NCBI RefSeq assembly: GCF_001707885.1
Contig: NZ_MASS01000012.1
Coordinates: 35,249 to 99,248, forward strand
Direction: 5' to 3'
Source of the DNA: Desulfosporosinus cupriresistens
Lineage (GTDB): Bacteria; Bacillota; Desulfitobacteriia; Desulfitobacteriales; Desulfitobacteriaceae
Length of the DNA stretch: 64,000 nucleotides
Below are positions 1-7,014 of the stretch, one piece after another. The notes beneath the pieces are model-generated. The model saw only the letters and a list, made by a program, of their open reading frames with translations, did not search any database and was not told where the DNA came from. Each line of letters starts with the position of its first letter. Position 1 is the first letter of the stretch. The translations under genes and the position numbers were made by a program.

Positions 1-173
1 CCAGAAAAGCCCAATGCCCAAAGGCCGTCTACCGCCTCAATTAAACGGTCAGGCTCTACATGAAATCGTTGGTACTCTATGTCTAGCCCTAATGCTTGAT
101 ACCCTGCATTATGCATCGCAGGAGAGAGCGAATGCTCGATTGGATGCCCAATAACGGCATAATGTTTCTCCAT
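1..173 (-). CDS. aroE: Shikimate dehydrogenase, N-terminal part (cut by window edge)
   Basis: Only the first 57 codons lie in the window; the rest is off the left edge. The reading begins MEKHYAVIGHPIEHSLSPAM and continues with HNAGYQALGLD. This is the typical N-terminus of NADP-dependent shikimate dehydrogenase, where the GxPIxHSLSPxMHN segment binds shikimate. The enzyme reduces 3-dehydroshikimate in the cytoplasmic chorismate pathway. The ATG at 171-173 is preceded by AAGGAATG, a good ribosome-binding site. The gene lies downstream of yqeG on the same strand, with a terminator and a repeat element between them. Identification rests on the motif; the catalytic domain end cannot be checked. 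Confidence 0.88.
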   Translation of the reverse strand, partial: MEKHYAVIGHPIEHSLSPAMHNAGYQALGLDIEYQRFHVEPDRLIEAVDGLWALGFS

Positions 174-198
174 TTTGTAACATTCCTTTACATGTTCG

Positions 199-312
199 TC
201 CGCTGGCCCACGAAAACACTGTTTTCGCACGGATTACCCTTCTAACAGACACTGTCTTCGCACGTATTAACCTTCTTGCAGGATGGCAAGGCGCCGTGAT
301 GGCGAGAAGGGA
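199..312. repeat. Dispersed palindromic repeat, family R1, copy 1
   Basis: This stretch contains tccgctggccca, two near-palindromes (cgaaaacactgttttcg and agacactgtcttcgcac), then ccttcttgcaggatgg. Read on the minus strand it matches 14858-14910 almost base for base: CCATCCTGCAAGAAGG, then TAAT, then CGTGCGAAGACAGTGTCT, then GGCCAGCGGA. A third partial copy is at 22068-22110. It lies between aroE and the yqeG terminator and holds no gene. Confidence 0.7.
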
Positions 313-332
313 CTTCCGACTTTTTTAGAATA

Positions 333-360
333 GAGAAAAAGGAATGGCAGGCCATTCCCT
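333..360 (-). terminator. Intrinsic terminator of yqeG
   Basis: On the minus strand GGGAATGGC-CT-GCCATTCC forms a perfect hairpin followed by TTTTTC, a few bases after the yqeG stop codon. Confidence 0.8.
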
Positions 361-366
361 TAAAGC

Positions 367-897
367 TTAATGTATTTTTGGGCTAAAGGGTTTTGCCGGA
401 GCAAACCGCTTCATCAGCCAAACAAGTAACTTCTCCATTTGGCGCAAAATACGGGTTCCTATAAACTCATTTTCATTAATCGGGGTGACTAAAATCGTAT
501 AGAGACCAAGTCTATTTCCACCCAGGATATCTGTAAACAACTGATCTCCAATGACAGCAGTATCCTTGTGCCCTGTTCCCAAACGATTCATTCCTGCTCG
601 AAACGCCCTGCCTCGTGGCTTAGTCGCTCGAAAAACAAAAGGAATTCCTAATCGTTCAGCAACAACGGCTACACGCTGGCGCTTTTTATTGTTTGACACA
701 ACACACGCACGAATTCCAGCGGTCTTAACTTTGATAAACCACTCTGCCACTTTAGGACCCACTTCGACAGCATTCCATGGGGTCATAGTATTATCCAAAT
801 CGATAATGAGCCCTCTGATCCCGTCCTGAACAAGTTGTTCAACCGAAATAAGATCTAGTGAAGGCGCTTGAAGTGTCGGTCGAAAATACTCAAACAT
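367..897 (-). CDS. yqeG: YqeG-family HAD phosphatase (HAD-IIIA)
   Basis: This 176-residue protein belongs to the YqeG/HAD-IIIA family of small cytoplasmic phosphatases. The nucleophile motif is IIDLDNTMTPW near residue 31, the second motif is VVSNNKK near residue 67, and a conserved Lys-Pro follows (ATKPRGRAF). The acid motif is VIGDQLFTDILGGNRLG near residue 115. The ATG at 897 was chosen over an upstream TTG because GGAGGG lies four bases before it. Known neighbours of yqeG in Firmicutes are aroE and ribosome-biogenesis GTPases, and aroE follows here. The substrate is not established for this protein; in relatives it is linked to mitochondrial PGP phosphatase-like or ribosomal roles. Confidence 0.85.
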   Translation of the reverse strand: MFEYFRPTLQAPSLDLISVEQLVQDGIRGLIIDLDNTMTPWNAVEVGPKVAEWFIKVKTAGIRACVVSNNKKRQRVAVVAERLGIPFVFRATKPRGRAFRAGMNRLGTGHKDTAVIGDQLFTDILGGNRLGLYTILVTPINENEFIGTRILRQMEKLLVWLMKRFAPAKPFSPKIH

Positions 898-966
898 TGA
901 ACCCTCCAAAGTGCAGAACTTTTCATAATTATACCTTAGAGGACACCATTAGAGCAAGTAACGCAC

Positions 967-1710
967 TTACTTATTTGAATTAATCTTCCCCATCTCTTCC
1001 ATCAATTTTTGAATTGCTTTCTTCTCAATACGCGAAACATAGGATCTTGAAATCTCCAAAGCCTTTGCGATTTCCCGTTGAGTTCGCTTCGGACTGTTCA
1101 TCAAGCCATAACGTAACTGGAGAACTAATTTTTCTCTCCGATTTAATTTTTTTACAAGTTCGAGCAAAGCCTTTTGCTCAGACTCGTTTTCAACTTTTAT
1201 AGAGATATCCTCTTCGTTCGAACCAAGTACATCGATGAGTGAAATCTCATTGCCTTCTTTGTCCATCCCAATTGGATCGTATATCGAAACTTCTCCCCTT
1301 GATTTTTTTAATGACCGTAAATGCATCAGAATCTCATTTTCAATACAGCGCGCTGCATAGGTAGCCAGCTTAGTTCCTTTATTGGGATCAAATGTATTGA
1401 TCCCTTTGATTAAACCAATCGTACCGATGGAGATTAAATCGTCGCCGTCTTCTCCAGTTCCGTCGAATTTCTTTACGAGATGGGCCACCAAACGCAAATT
1501 ATGCTCTACTAAGGTATTGCGCGCTTGCTCGACCTCACGGGTAAGGGTAAATGGTTCTGTTTTACTTTCGCTAAGGATTCTCAAGTAACGAGCTTCATCT
1601 TGCTCACTCAAAGGCTGGGGAAAGGCATTGTTGTTAATATACGAGACCAGTAATGAAACTCCCTTAAGAACAGAGAGTGCAATACTAACAAAAAATAGTT
1701 CTGTAAACAT
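967..1710 (-). CDS. sigK: Sporulation sigma factor K precursor (pro-sigma-K)
   Basis: The product directs late mother-cell transcription during sporulation. It has 247 residues and aligns along its whole length with Bacillus pro-sigma-K. The hydrophobic N-terminus ends in LLVSYINNNAFPQPLS. By homology, removal of the pro-peptide would occur between Ser23 and Tyr24, carried out by a SpoIVFB-type membrane protease. Region 2 reads NLRLVAHLVKKF, DLISIGTIGLIKGI and KLATYAARCIENEILMHLR. Region 4 carries TQREIAKALEISRSYVSRIEKKA. The gene is intact and not split by a skin-like element. CATACAAC at 1734-1741 (minus) resembles a sigma-E -10 box, but no -35 was found. A BofC-like protein, which in Bacillus modulates pro-sigma-K processing, is encoded at 47 kb. 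Confidence 0.95.
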   Translation of the reverse strand: MFTELFFVSIALSVLKGVSLLVSYINNNAFPQPLSEQDEARYLRILSESKTEPFTLTREVEQARNTLVEHNLRLVAHLVKKFDGTGEDGDDLISIGTIGLIKGINTFDPNKGTKLATYAARCIENEILMHLRSLKKSRGEVSIYDPIGMDKEGNEISLIDVLGSNEEDISIKVENESEQKALLELVKKLNRREKLVLQLRYGLMNSPKRTQREIAKALEISRSYVSRIEKKAIQKLMEEMGKINSNK

Positions 1711-1796
1711 TATCTCAACTCCTTTCGCACCGTGTTGTATGTTCTAATAACTATGCTGAAAAGAAGGAGATTTTGCTTATCCACATAAATTTTAAA

Positions 1797-1830
1797 AATC
1801 CGCTCTCCCATATTTTATGAAAGGCGGATT
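1797..1830 (-). terminator. Intrinsic terminator upstream of sigK
   Basis: On the minus strand AATCCGC...GCGGATT pairs around an 18-20 base loop and runs into TTTTTAAAATTT. It would end transcription of the DUF4911 genes before sigK. The rest of 1711-1971 holds no convincing gene. Confidence 0.65.
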
Positions 1831-1971
1831 CTAGATTGCTCTATAATACTGATTTAAGAACAAATGGCGCTATCACTAAAAGCATTCCAATGATCACAGA
1901 AGTAACCAAATATCATATCTACAACTCTTTTCTAAGTTATTAGATTTTAAGCGTATACTTCCAGTTGAAGT

Positions 1972-2241
1972 TCAATGTTCACTACATTGTAAAAATTCTA
2001 TCTCCAATGGCATATTCTCTATGGCTTTCTTCAACTCCGGCCAACAATCCTTCGTCGTTTGGAGCATTACTTCTCCTAACTCTTTGTTCGTTGTCGTTAC
2101 AATGCCTAGATGCCCTAAACCCTCAACAAGTTTACATAATATTTGAATTTCCGAACGGTTTATGTGTGCTTTAATGATAAGATCAGTATTGGTATGCTTA
2201 GAGTTCACTTGAGGGTCGTTATGTACTTCTAGATTGTTCAT
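1972..2241 (-). CDS. DUF4911 domain protein, paralogue 1
   Basis: A small protein of 89 residues, recognised as the DUF4911 type of Clostridia; function unknown. The core reads KLVEGLGHLGIVTTTNKELGEVM followed by CWPELKKAIENMPLEIEF and is almost the same in the next gene. The N-terminal 25 residues are polar and variable. No membrane segment or catalytic motif is visible. It lies downstream of its paralogue and of the U32 peptidase gene, all on the minus strand, so the three may be co-transcribed. In other Clostridia DUF4911 genes also sit near U32 peptidase genes (family knowledge, not checked here). Confidence 0.75.
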   Translation of the reverse strand: MNNLEVHNDPQVNSKHTNTDLIIKAHINRSEIQILCKLVEGLGHLGIVTTTNKELGEVMLQTTKDCWPELKKAIENMPLEIEFLQCSEH

Positions 2242-2353
2242 CAGCTATTCTCCCTCATATTAAAATTTTCAAAGTTCAAGCAGATAGAATCAAAAAGAGT
2301 TCTTTCATTAAAATAGATAATTAAGCAAAAGGATAAATAAATAGATAGATTAA

Positions 2354-2593
2354 TCAAATGAACTCTATCTCGAACGGCATATTTTCTATGGCTTCCTTCA
2401 AATCCGGCCAACATTGTTTCGTCGTTTGAATCATAACTTCTCCCAATGCTTTATTCGTCGTCGTTACTATGCCGAGATGGCCTAAACCTTCGACCAGCTT
2501 ATCTAACATCTGCATTTCTACTCGTTCTAAGCGGGCTTTAACAATAACACCTGCTTCCGCAAACTCAGAACTTACTTGTTCTAAGGGATTCAT
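2354..2593 (-). CDS. DUF4911 domain protein, paralogue 2
   Basis: This 79-residue protein is a tandem paralogue of the gene at 1972-2241. Both share LVEGLGHLGIVTTTNK, LGEVM, QTTK, CWP and AIENMP, while their N-termini differ. The start has a good upstream GGGGACG site, and the gene begins only 21 bases after the U32 peptidase stop, so it is probably in the same transcript. The pattern of a short variable head and a conserved alpha/beta-like core suggests a small ligand- or protein-binding module. That is inference; no function is known to me. Confidence 0.75.
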   Translation of the reverse strand: MNPLEQVSSEFAEAGVIVKARLERVEMQMLDKLVEGLGHLGIVTTTNKALGEVMIQTTKQCWPDLKEAIENMPFEIEFI

Positions 2594-2614
2594 TTCATCG
2601 TCCCCTTAATCAAC

Positions 2615-3874
2615 TTATTTTTTCTCTCTTTTCGCCCTTCGAAGAATACTATACTGTTGTATCTCCTTCGGTACTGTCATTCTGATCTTTTGTTGGGCAT
2701 GGCGAGCCACTTCTATTGGTGTCCCTTCAATATCCCACATTTCCTTAATCTCGAAAGACCAAGAGACGCCATGCGGAGTTAAAACTTCTAAAATTTCGCC
2801 TAACTTAAAATGGTTCCTTTGCTCAATCCAGACTGAATTTTCATCCGACAAAATTGGAAGAGTTTCAATCTCTTCATTACTTAATGTCACCCCAACAAAA
2901 TCATAATCCCGAACATAATGCGAAGTCTCCAAGTTATGCGACTTAGCTCCTGGTTTACCAAACAAAAATCCTGCAGAGTAGTCTCGATGACTTACTTTAT
3001 CCATCTCTTCCAGCCACCCCGGCAGCTTAGCTTGAAAAACTTCCTCCCCTTCTTCCCACAACGTATCAATTGCCTCTCGATAAACCTTTACTGTACTCGC
3101 AACATATTGAACGCTCTTCATCCGTCCTTCGATCTTAAAACTGTCAATATTGATCGGTTTTAACAAAGGCAGGTACGGCAAAAGACATAAGTCATGAGAG
3201 TTAAAGACGTAAGTGCCACGTTCATCTTCCTCGATCGGAAAAACAACTCCTGGTCGTTTTTCTTCCACCAAGGCGTATCCCCAACGACAAGGCTGCGTAC
3301 ATTCACCCCGATTGGCATCCCTACCTGTCAAATAGTTACTCAGTAAACACCGGCCAGAATAGGACATACACATCGCTCCATGGATAAAGATCTCTAACCC
3401 GCCCACCACTTTGGCACGCATTTCCCTTAGCTCCTCAAGCGTCAGTTCGCGCGCAAGCACAACTCGTTCGATCCCTTGCTTCAACCAAAATCGTACAGAA
3501 TACGAATTCGTGTTATTCGCTTGAGTGCTTAAATGTAGCGGCAGATGAGGAGCAACTTCTTGAGCTATCCCAATAACTCCTGGATCAGAGACTATAGCGC
3601 CGTCTACGCCGAGTGCTTCTAATTGCTTTAGATAAGCTGGAAGTTCCTCAAAATCCGTTTCATGAGCAAAAATATTCACAGTGACATAAATCTTTTTCCC
3701 CAGCTCATGCGTCCAACGAACGGCTTTCTCCATTTCATCCGAGCCGAAATTTCCGGCGTAAGCTCGCAACCCAAAAGCTTGACCACCCATATAAATCGCA
3801 TCTGCACCATAAGCCAGCGCATATGTTAATTTTTCCCAGTCCCCTGCAGGAGCCAGTAACTCAGGTTTCTTCAT
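2615..3874 (-). CDS. Peptidase U32 family protein (likely tRNA hydroxylation factor, TrhP-like)
   Basis: The 419-residue product is a U32 'collagenase-like' protein. It begins KKPELLAPAGDWEKL, typical of the family's TIM-barrel start. The signature follows near residue 165: IHGAMCMSYSGRCLLSNYL, then RDANRGECTQPCRW, with the four conserved cysteines. U32 proteins of the YrrN/YrrO/YegQ group are needed for tRNA U34 hydroxylation to 5-hydroxyuridine in Bacillus and E. coli. Its place near alaS, ruvX and mltG matches the Bacillus yrr cluster, which supports a TrhP role over proteolysis. The ATG is preceded by AGGGG. Specific substrate assignment is inference. Confidence 0.85.
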   Translation of the reverse strand: MKKPELLAPAGDWEKLTYALAYGADAIYMGGQAFGLRAYAGNFGSDEMEKAVRWTHELGKKIYVTVNIFAHETDFEELPAYLKQLEALGVDGAIVSDPGVIGIAQEVAPHLPLHLSTQANNTNSYSVRFWLKQGIERVVLARELTLEELREMRAKVVGGLEIFIHGAMCMSYSGRCLLSNYLTGRDANRGECTQPCRWGYALVEEKRPGVVFPIEEDERGTYVFNSHDLCLLPYLPLLKPINIDSFKIEGRMKSVQYVASTVKVYREAIDTLWEEGEEVFQAKLPGWLEEMDKVSHRDYSAGFLFGKPGAKSHNLETSHYVRDYDFVGVTLSNEEIETLPILSDENSVWIEQRNHFKLGEILEVLTPHGVSWSFEIKEMWDIEGTPIEVARHAQQKIRMTVPKEIQQYSILRRAKREKK

Positions 3875-4191
3875 AAAAATACCCCTAACTTTTTAACTTC
3901 ATACTATCCTTATATCAAACATATACAATTATGCTGCACAACCGTAAATCATCGCTTATAACACAACCCAATCTTCACTATTAGAGTCCCAAGTTTCAAC
4001 TCTCCCTCATATACTATACCCTAAAAACAAGTGCTTGTCCTCTTTCTTCCAAGGGCGTGCTTGTTCTAATTCGGAATTAATCTCAAGAAATTTTCCCGTA
4101 TAATGTGACGTTCAGCGCGCAGCGACGGAGTTTCGGATGAATGTGCAAAACCATCTCGCTCCAACGACCCGTGATTTTAACAAATTACCCC
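3875..4191. other. Intergenic region between U32 peptidase gene and trpB promoter
   Basis: No supported gene. It holds the U32 upstream region, a short direct repeat (gtgcttgt at about 4030 and 4060) and, at 4116-4160, a copy of a repeat also found after trpB. A 33-codon open frame on the minus strand has no start and was not called. Confidence 0.5.
4116..4160. repeat. Repeat R2 upstream of trpB
   Basis: The stretch gcgcagcgacggagtttcgg followed by atgaatgtgcaaaaccatctcgct matches 5894-5940 (gtgcacagcaacggagtttc, then gggtgaacgtgcaaaatccatcttgct) at most positions. Thus trpB with its leader is flanked by two copies in the same orientation. This copy ends about 30 bases before the trpB promoter. 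Confidence 0.7.
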
Positions 4192-4220
4192 TTGACGTCC
4201 AGCCTCTGCCATATTACAAT
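4192..4220 (+). promoter_or_regulatory. Sigma-A promoter of trpB
   Basis: TTGACG at 4192 and TACAAT at 4215 are separated by 17 bases. Transcription would start near 4227, just before the T-box leader. Confidence 0.75.
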
Positions 4221-4229
4221 ACAGGAAAA

Positions 4230-4566
4230 TATTACAAGACAATGATGAGAAATAGTAAGTCTTTGCGGAATGTTTAAGCGAGTCAGAGAAGGTGAAAGTC
4301 TGATACACTTCCCGTAGATCGAATGGATCTCAGAGTCGTAATCCGAACGCTTTAGAGTCAGTAGGTGCTACCGGGGGTTTCCCGTTACAGAAACACGGAT
4401 ATCGAGAGGTCGACTCTCCGCATCTGCTTATAATTATGCATGAGAATACACTCCTACTCCGTATCTAAGCTTGAAGTATAGGATTCTACTTTGTGGATCT
4501 GTACAAAAAAGGTGGCATAATGGAAATTAACTTTCCGTCCTTTCTAAGGGCGGAAAGTTTTTTTAT
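4230..4566 (+). promoter_or_regulatory. T-box leader, Trp-specific (specifier TGG)
   Basis: This leader senses uncharged tRNA and controls read-through into trpB. Stem I is seen in aatgatgagaaatagtaagt and agcgagtcagagaaggtgaa. The specifier loop reads ATCGAATGGATCTC with TGG (Trp) at 4324-4326. The antiterminator pairs AAAAGG, the bulge TGGCATA, ATGGAAA/TTTCCGT and CCTTT. The competing terminator ACTTTCCGTCC/AGGGCGGAAAGT with a T-run ends near 4566. The bulge starts TGGC, whose C matches the G73 discriminator of tRNA-Trp. The usual UGGNACC bulge is altered to TGGCATA. Confidence 0.9.
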
Positions 4567-4600
4567 TTTTAAAACATTATAAAACTGGAGGAATCTTATT

Positions 4601-5770
4601 ATGGAAAAAGGTTATTTTGGTGAATATGGCGGAAGTTTTGTCCCACCTCAATTACAAAATGCACTAGATCAATTGGATGATGCCTTCGAAAAGTATAAGG
4701 ATGATCCTGCTTTCAATGAGGAACTTGACTATTATCTTCGCCAATATGTTGGGCGCCCAAACCCCCTCTACTATGCCGAAAAACTTTCTAAACAATTAGG
4801 GGGCGCAAAGATCTACCTTAAACGTGAAGATCTAAATCATACTGGCGCACATAAGATCAACAATGTCCTTGGGCAAGCCCTGCTTGCCAAGCGTATGGGG
4901 GTCAAACGGGTAATCGCCGAAACAGGAGCCGGTCAACACGGCGTAGCTACTGCAACGGCCTGTGCGCTCTTTGACATGGAATGTGTTATTTATATGGGAG
5001 AAGAAGATACTAAGCGCCAATCCCTAAATGTTTTCCGCATGGAACTGTTAGGAGCTAAAGTAATCTCCGTCACATCCGGAACACGCACGCTTAAAGATGC
5101 CGTGGATGCAGCTCTTGGAGACTTCGCCACCAACTTCGAAAACACATTTTATATGCTGGGGTCTGCTGTCGGTCCTCATCCCTTCCCAACACTGGTCAAA
5201 CACTTCCAGGCAATCATATCTCGAGAAGCACGTCAACAAATACTGGAAGCTGAAGGTAAACTCCCCGATGCAGTCATGGCCTGCGTCGGTGGCGGAAGCA
5301 ATGCTATTGGTATGTTTGCTAACTTTATCCCTGACTCGAGTGTTAAACTTATTGGAGTTGAACCAGCGGGTTTAGGTTTAGAAACAGGAAAACATGCCGC
5401 TCCCCTCACAGCCGGCGCACCTGGAATCGTACACGGCTTCAAATGTTACGTCATGGCGGATGAAAAAGGCGAGCCCCTCGCCACTCATTCTATTTCAGCA
5501 GGCTTAGACTATCCCGGTGTTGGACCCGAGCACAGCTACTTGAAAGATATCGGTCGTGCTGAATATGTAAGCGTAACTGATGAAGAATCCCTTGCAGCAT
5601 TCCACAAGCTCTCTGAATGTGAAGGCATCATCCCAGCACTGGAAAGCGCCCACGCTGTCGCCTATGCGCTTAAACTTGCTCCTAGTATGACTTCAGACCA
5701 AATCCTCATTGTCAATCTTTCCGGCCGCGGGGACAAAGACGTTCAACAAATTCAAGAGATGTCTAAATAA
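4601..5770 (+). CDS. trpB: Tryptophan synthase beta chain (stand-alone)
   Basis: The enzyme condenses indole with serine to give tryptophan, using PLP. The 389-residue product is of the TrpB1 type: it begins [12 protein letters not shown], the PLP lysine lies in HTGAHKINN (near residue 86), the catalytic glutamate segment is [10 protein letters not shown], and the phosphate loop is [15 protein letters not shown] precedes the ATG. There is no trpA or other trp gene beside it: convergent mltG follows and the U32 gene precedes. The Trp T-box in front shows it answers to tryptophan starvation on its own. It may supply TrpA elsewhere in the genome, or salvage free indole; the sequence cannot decide. 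Confidence 0.95.
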   Translation: MEKGYFGEYGGSFVPPQLQNALDQLDDAFEKYKDDPAFNEELDYYLRQYVGRPNPLYYAEKLSKQLGGAKIYLKREDLNHTGAHKINNVLGQALLAKRMGVKRVIAETGAGQHGVATATACALFDMECVIYMGEEDTKRQSLNVFRMELLGAKVISVTSGTRTLKDAVDAALGDFATNFENTFYMLGSAVGPHPFPTLVKHFQAIISREARQQILEAEGKLPDAVMACVGGGSNAIGMFANFIPDSSVKLIGVEPAGLGLETGKHAAPLTAGAPGIVHGFKCYVMADEKGEPLATHSISAGLDYPGVGPEHSYLKDIGRAEYVSVTDEESLAAFHKLSECEGIIPALESAHAVAYALKLAPSMTSDQILIVNLSGRGDKDVQQIQEMSK

Positions 5771-5848
5771 CCCCAATATTGGTCCCTATTCCTGCAATGC
5801 AAAACCATCTCCAAAGACCCCATACCTAGCCCCTATTCCCCAAAGCAG

Positions 5849-5936
5849 AGATGGATTTTGCAAAGTGAATCCCGTCAAACGGAGTTGCGTCCAGTGCACA
5901 GCAACGGAGTTTCGGGTGAACGTGCAAAATCCATCT
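5849..5936. repeat. Foldback repeat between trpB and mltG (R2 family)
   Basis: AGATGGATTTTGCA at 5849-5862 and its perfect reverse complement at 5923-5936 enclose a partly self-complementary centre (gttgc/gcaac, gtgaa.cccg/cgggtgaac). The 88-base unit can fold into one long hairpin. Its right half is the repeat found at 4116-4160. It fills the gap between two convergent genes and may end transcription from either side, though no T-run follows it. Confidence 0.7.
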
Positions 5937-5947
5937 TGCTTAAATTC

Positions 5948-6994
5948 TCACTGATAAAGTTTTATATTTCTCAAATGTTCAGCATACGTCTTAGCAAATG
6001 CATGATAACCATCTTTTTTGGCCACATAGTATAGAAAATCCGTTTGGGCCGGATGCAATACCGCTTGCAAGGAGGCCTCTCCAGGATTGGCAATCGGCCC
6101 CGGCGGTAGCCCTTGGTGAAGATAGGTATTATACGGTGAAGGAATCTGAAGGTCCTTGTTATAAAGTTTCGGCTTTGGGGTACCCAGTATAAATTGGATA
6201 GTGGCATCCACTTGAAGGGGTTGGTTAATCTTTAATCGATTCATTAGCACTGACGCAATTAGAGGACGATCCGTTGCTTTAACCGCCTCTTTTTCAATCA
6301 AAGAGCCTAAGGTAACCCAGTCAGAAATTGAGAGCTTCATTGAAACAAGTTGCTTCTGTACCTCTGGCGTTAGTTCCTTGGCAAACTGTTGAAGAAATAT
6401 ATCAATTACAACATGTGGTTTTGATTTCAAATTGATATAATAGGTGTCCGGAAATAAATACCCTTCTAAGCGGTGAATCCCTTTGGGGGCACCCTGTAAA
6501 AAGGGATAAGGAAACGTATCGTCTGTAATAACCTTCGTAAATTCTTCTTGACTCCCAATCCCCTTTTGGACTAAAAGTGAGATAATTTGCTCAGTATTGT
6601 ACCCTTCTGGAATAGTCACATGACTAATATCTGTGAGTTCGGGGCCATTAAGCAATTCATTAATTATTTCGTCAGGAGACATTGTTGGTGCCAATTTATA
6701 ATTCCCAACATACAGCTTGAAATTAGCTTCTCGTGACTTTGCCAACCATTTAAACACCCAAGCACTGCGGATGAGATGACGTTGTTGCAATTCCCCTCCG
6801 AGTTGATCTGCTGTTGTTCCAGGAGCAATTGTGACCTTCTCACTATTACCTGTAAGAGCGTAAGGCTTTGTCGCCCATGACCACCACGACAAGAATCCAA
6901 AGCCCCCGACTAAGAGAACAAGAATAACACCCCTAAAGCTCTTCCACTGTCTTTTTTTTCTTTTTGGGGACATATTCCCACGCTCTCTTTCCAC
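5948..6994 (-). CDS. mltG: Endolytic murein transglycosylase MltG
   Basis: MltG is a membrane-anchored lytic transglycosylase that cuts nascent glycan strands. The 348-residue protein has a basic N-terminus, one membrane segment (VILVLLVGGFGFLSWWSWA, near residue 25), a LysM-like stretch and the YceG catalytic domain. The conserved catalytic region reads LGSLIEKEAV with the glutamate near residue 235. It continues VLMNRL, LQVDATIQF, SPYNTYLHQGLPPGPIANPG and ALHPA-type residues at the C-terminus. The outer start is a GTG at 6994; an ATG seven codons inside (6973) is an equally possible start. It follows the VanW gene by 20 bases and is probably in one operon with it. Confidence 0.93.
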   Translation of the reverse strand: MERERGNMSPKRKKRQWKSFRGVILVLLVGGFGFLSWWSWATKPYALTGNSEKVTIAPGTTADQLGGELQQRHLIRSAWVFKWLAKSREANFKLYVGNYKLAPTMSPDEIINELLNGPELTDISHVTIPEGYNTEQIISLLVQKGIGSQEEFTKVITDDTFPYPFLQGAPKGIHRLEGYLFPDTYYINLKSKPHVVIDIFLQQFAKELTPEVQKQLVSMKLSISDWVTLGSLIEKEAVKATDRPLIASVLMNRLKINQPLQVDATIQFILGTPKPKLYNKDLQIPSPYNTYLHQGLPPGPIANPGEASLQAVLHPAQTDFLYYVAKKDGYHAFAKTYAEHLRNIKLYQ

Positions 6995-7014
6995 TAACTT
7001 TTCACGAACCCATT

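Noticed and set aside
1838..1905. Minus-strand frame coding for a 21-residue membrane-like peptide (VTSVIIGMLLVIAPFVLKSVL)
   Set aside because: Only a TTG start without a ribosome site; the nearby ATG is in another frame. A frameshifted tiny gene is possible but not supported.
4020..4135. Minus-strand open stretch ending ELEQARPWKKEDKHLFLGYSI
   Set aside because: Looks protein-like but has no start codon with a ribosome site, and runs into the R2 repeat on its 5' side. Could be a gene remnant; not enough to call.
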